Source: Petrosia ficiformis (Eukaryota; Porifera; Demospongiae; Haplosclerida; Petrosiidae). Taken from it: a DNA stretch of 64,000 bases. Made by a program: the position numbers and the translations under genes. Location: the NCBI GenBank assembly GCA_947044365.1, contig OX345652.1:4215874-4279873 (forward strand), read 5' to 3'. Below the pieces are notes generated by a model, which ran no database searches, was not told the origin of the DNA, and was given only the letters and a program-made list of their open reading frames with translations. Below are positions 63,886 through 64,000 of the stretch, piece by piece (positions within the stretch are counted from its first letter, which is position 1; each line of letters begins with the position of its first letter).

Positions 63886-64000
63886 CAGGGGTGTGGAAAT
63901 ATTGAGCCAACTACTGGACATTTTGACCTATTTTCACCACTTTTGTCCTGGTCTCATATACTTTGCATACAGCTCAGTTTCAATTTACCAGACATTCACT
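63886..64000. mobile_element. hAT-like MITE, CAGGGGTGTGGAAA end, copy 2 (cut by window edge)
   Basis: Left end CAGGGGTGTGGAAATATTGA and following ACATTTTGACCTATTTTCAC match 42,037-42,200; the right end lies outside the window. Confidence 0.8.

Overview
The window is eukaryotic nuclear DNA from an animal. It is AT-rich, with spliced genes in GT-AG exons, many microsatellites and minisatellites, and abundant short inverted-repeat elements. The genes are typical of Metazoa: CYFIP, TFAP4, WDR55, a GLIS-type zinc-finger factor, NUP98-NUP96, CCDC22 and an ankyrin protein. Divergent protein sequences combined with close gene packing suggest an early-branching animal, most likely a demosponge. That placement is inference; no species is named by the sequence itself.

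Layout from left to right: the first three coding exons of CYFIP (minus, running off the left edge); TFAP4 (minus, three exons, complete); WDR55 (plus, nine exons, complete, introns crowded with mobile elements); a repeat-rich gap at 19.6-24.8 kb; a GLIS-like zinc-finger gene (plus, three coding exons); a short gap; NUP98-NUP96 (minus, 31 coding exons, complete, 32.3-51.3 kb); CCDC22 (plus, 15 exons, complete); and an ankyrin-repeat gene (plus, 16 exons, complete), starting 96 bases after the CCDC22 stop. I joined all exons by hand from splice motifs and reading phase. Every complete model closes in frame: 308, 365, 600, 1906, 632 and 798 residues respectively.

The genes are housekeeping or regulatory and do not form one pathway: actin control (CYFIP/WAVE), transcription (TFAP4, GLIS), ribosome biogenesis (WDR55), nuclear pore (NUP98-96) and endosomal recycling (CCDC22). 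NUP98 and CCDC22 are divergent, with only 319 bases between start codons and a perfect NRF1-type palindrome between them.

Non-coding DNA is dominated by (i) at least eight families of short non-autonomous elements, several with terminal inverted repeats and 8-base target duplications (hAT-like), including one nested insertion whose empty site is visible elsewhere in the window; (ii) a tRNA-derived SINE-like family; and (iii) tandem arrays, a different one in nearly every large NUP98 intron. The most unusual points are a Nup98 repeat domain that has almost lost FG dipeptides, a MITE subfamily carrying its own 74-base tandem repeat, the nested hAT-like element, and the very tight CCDC22-ankyrin spacing.
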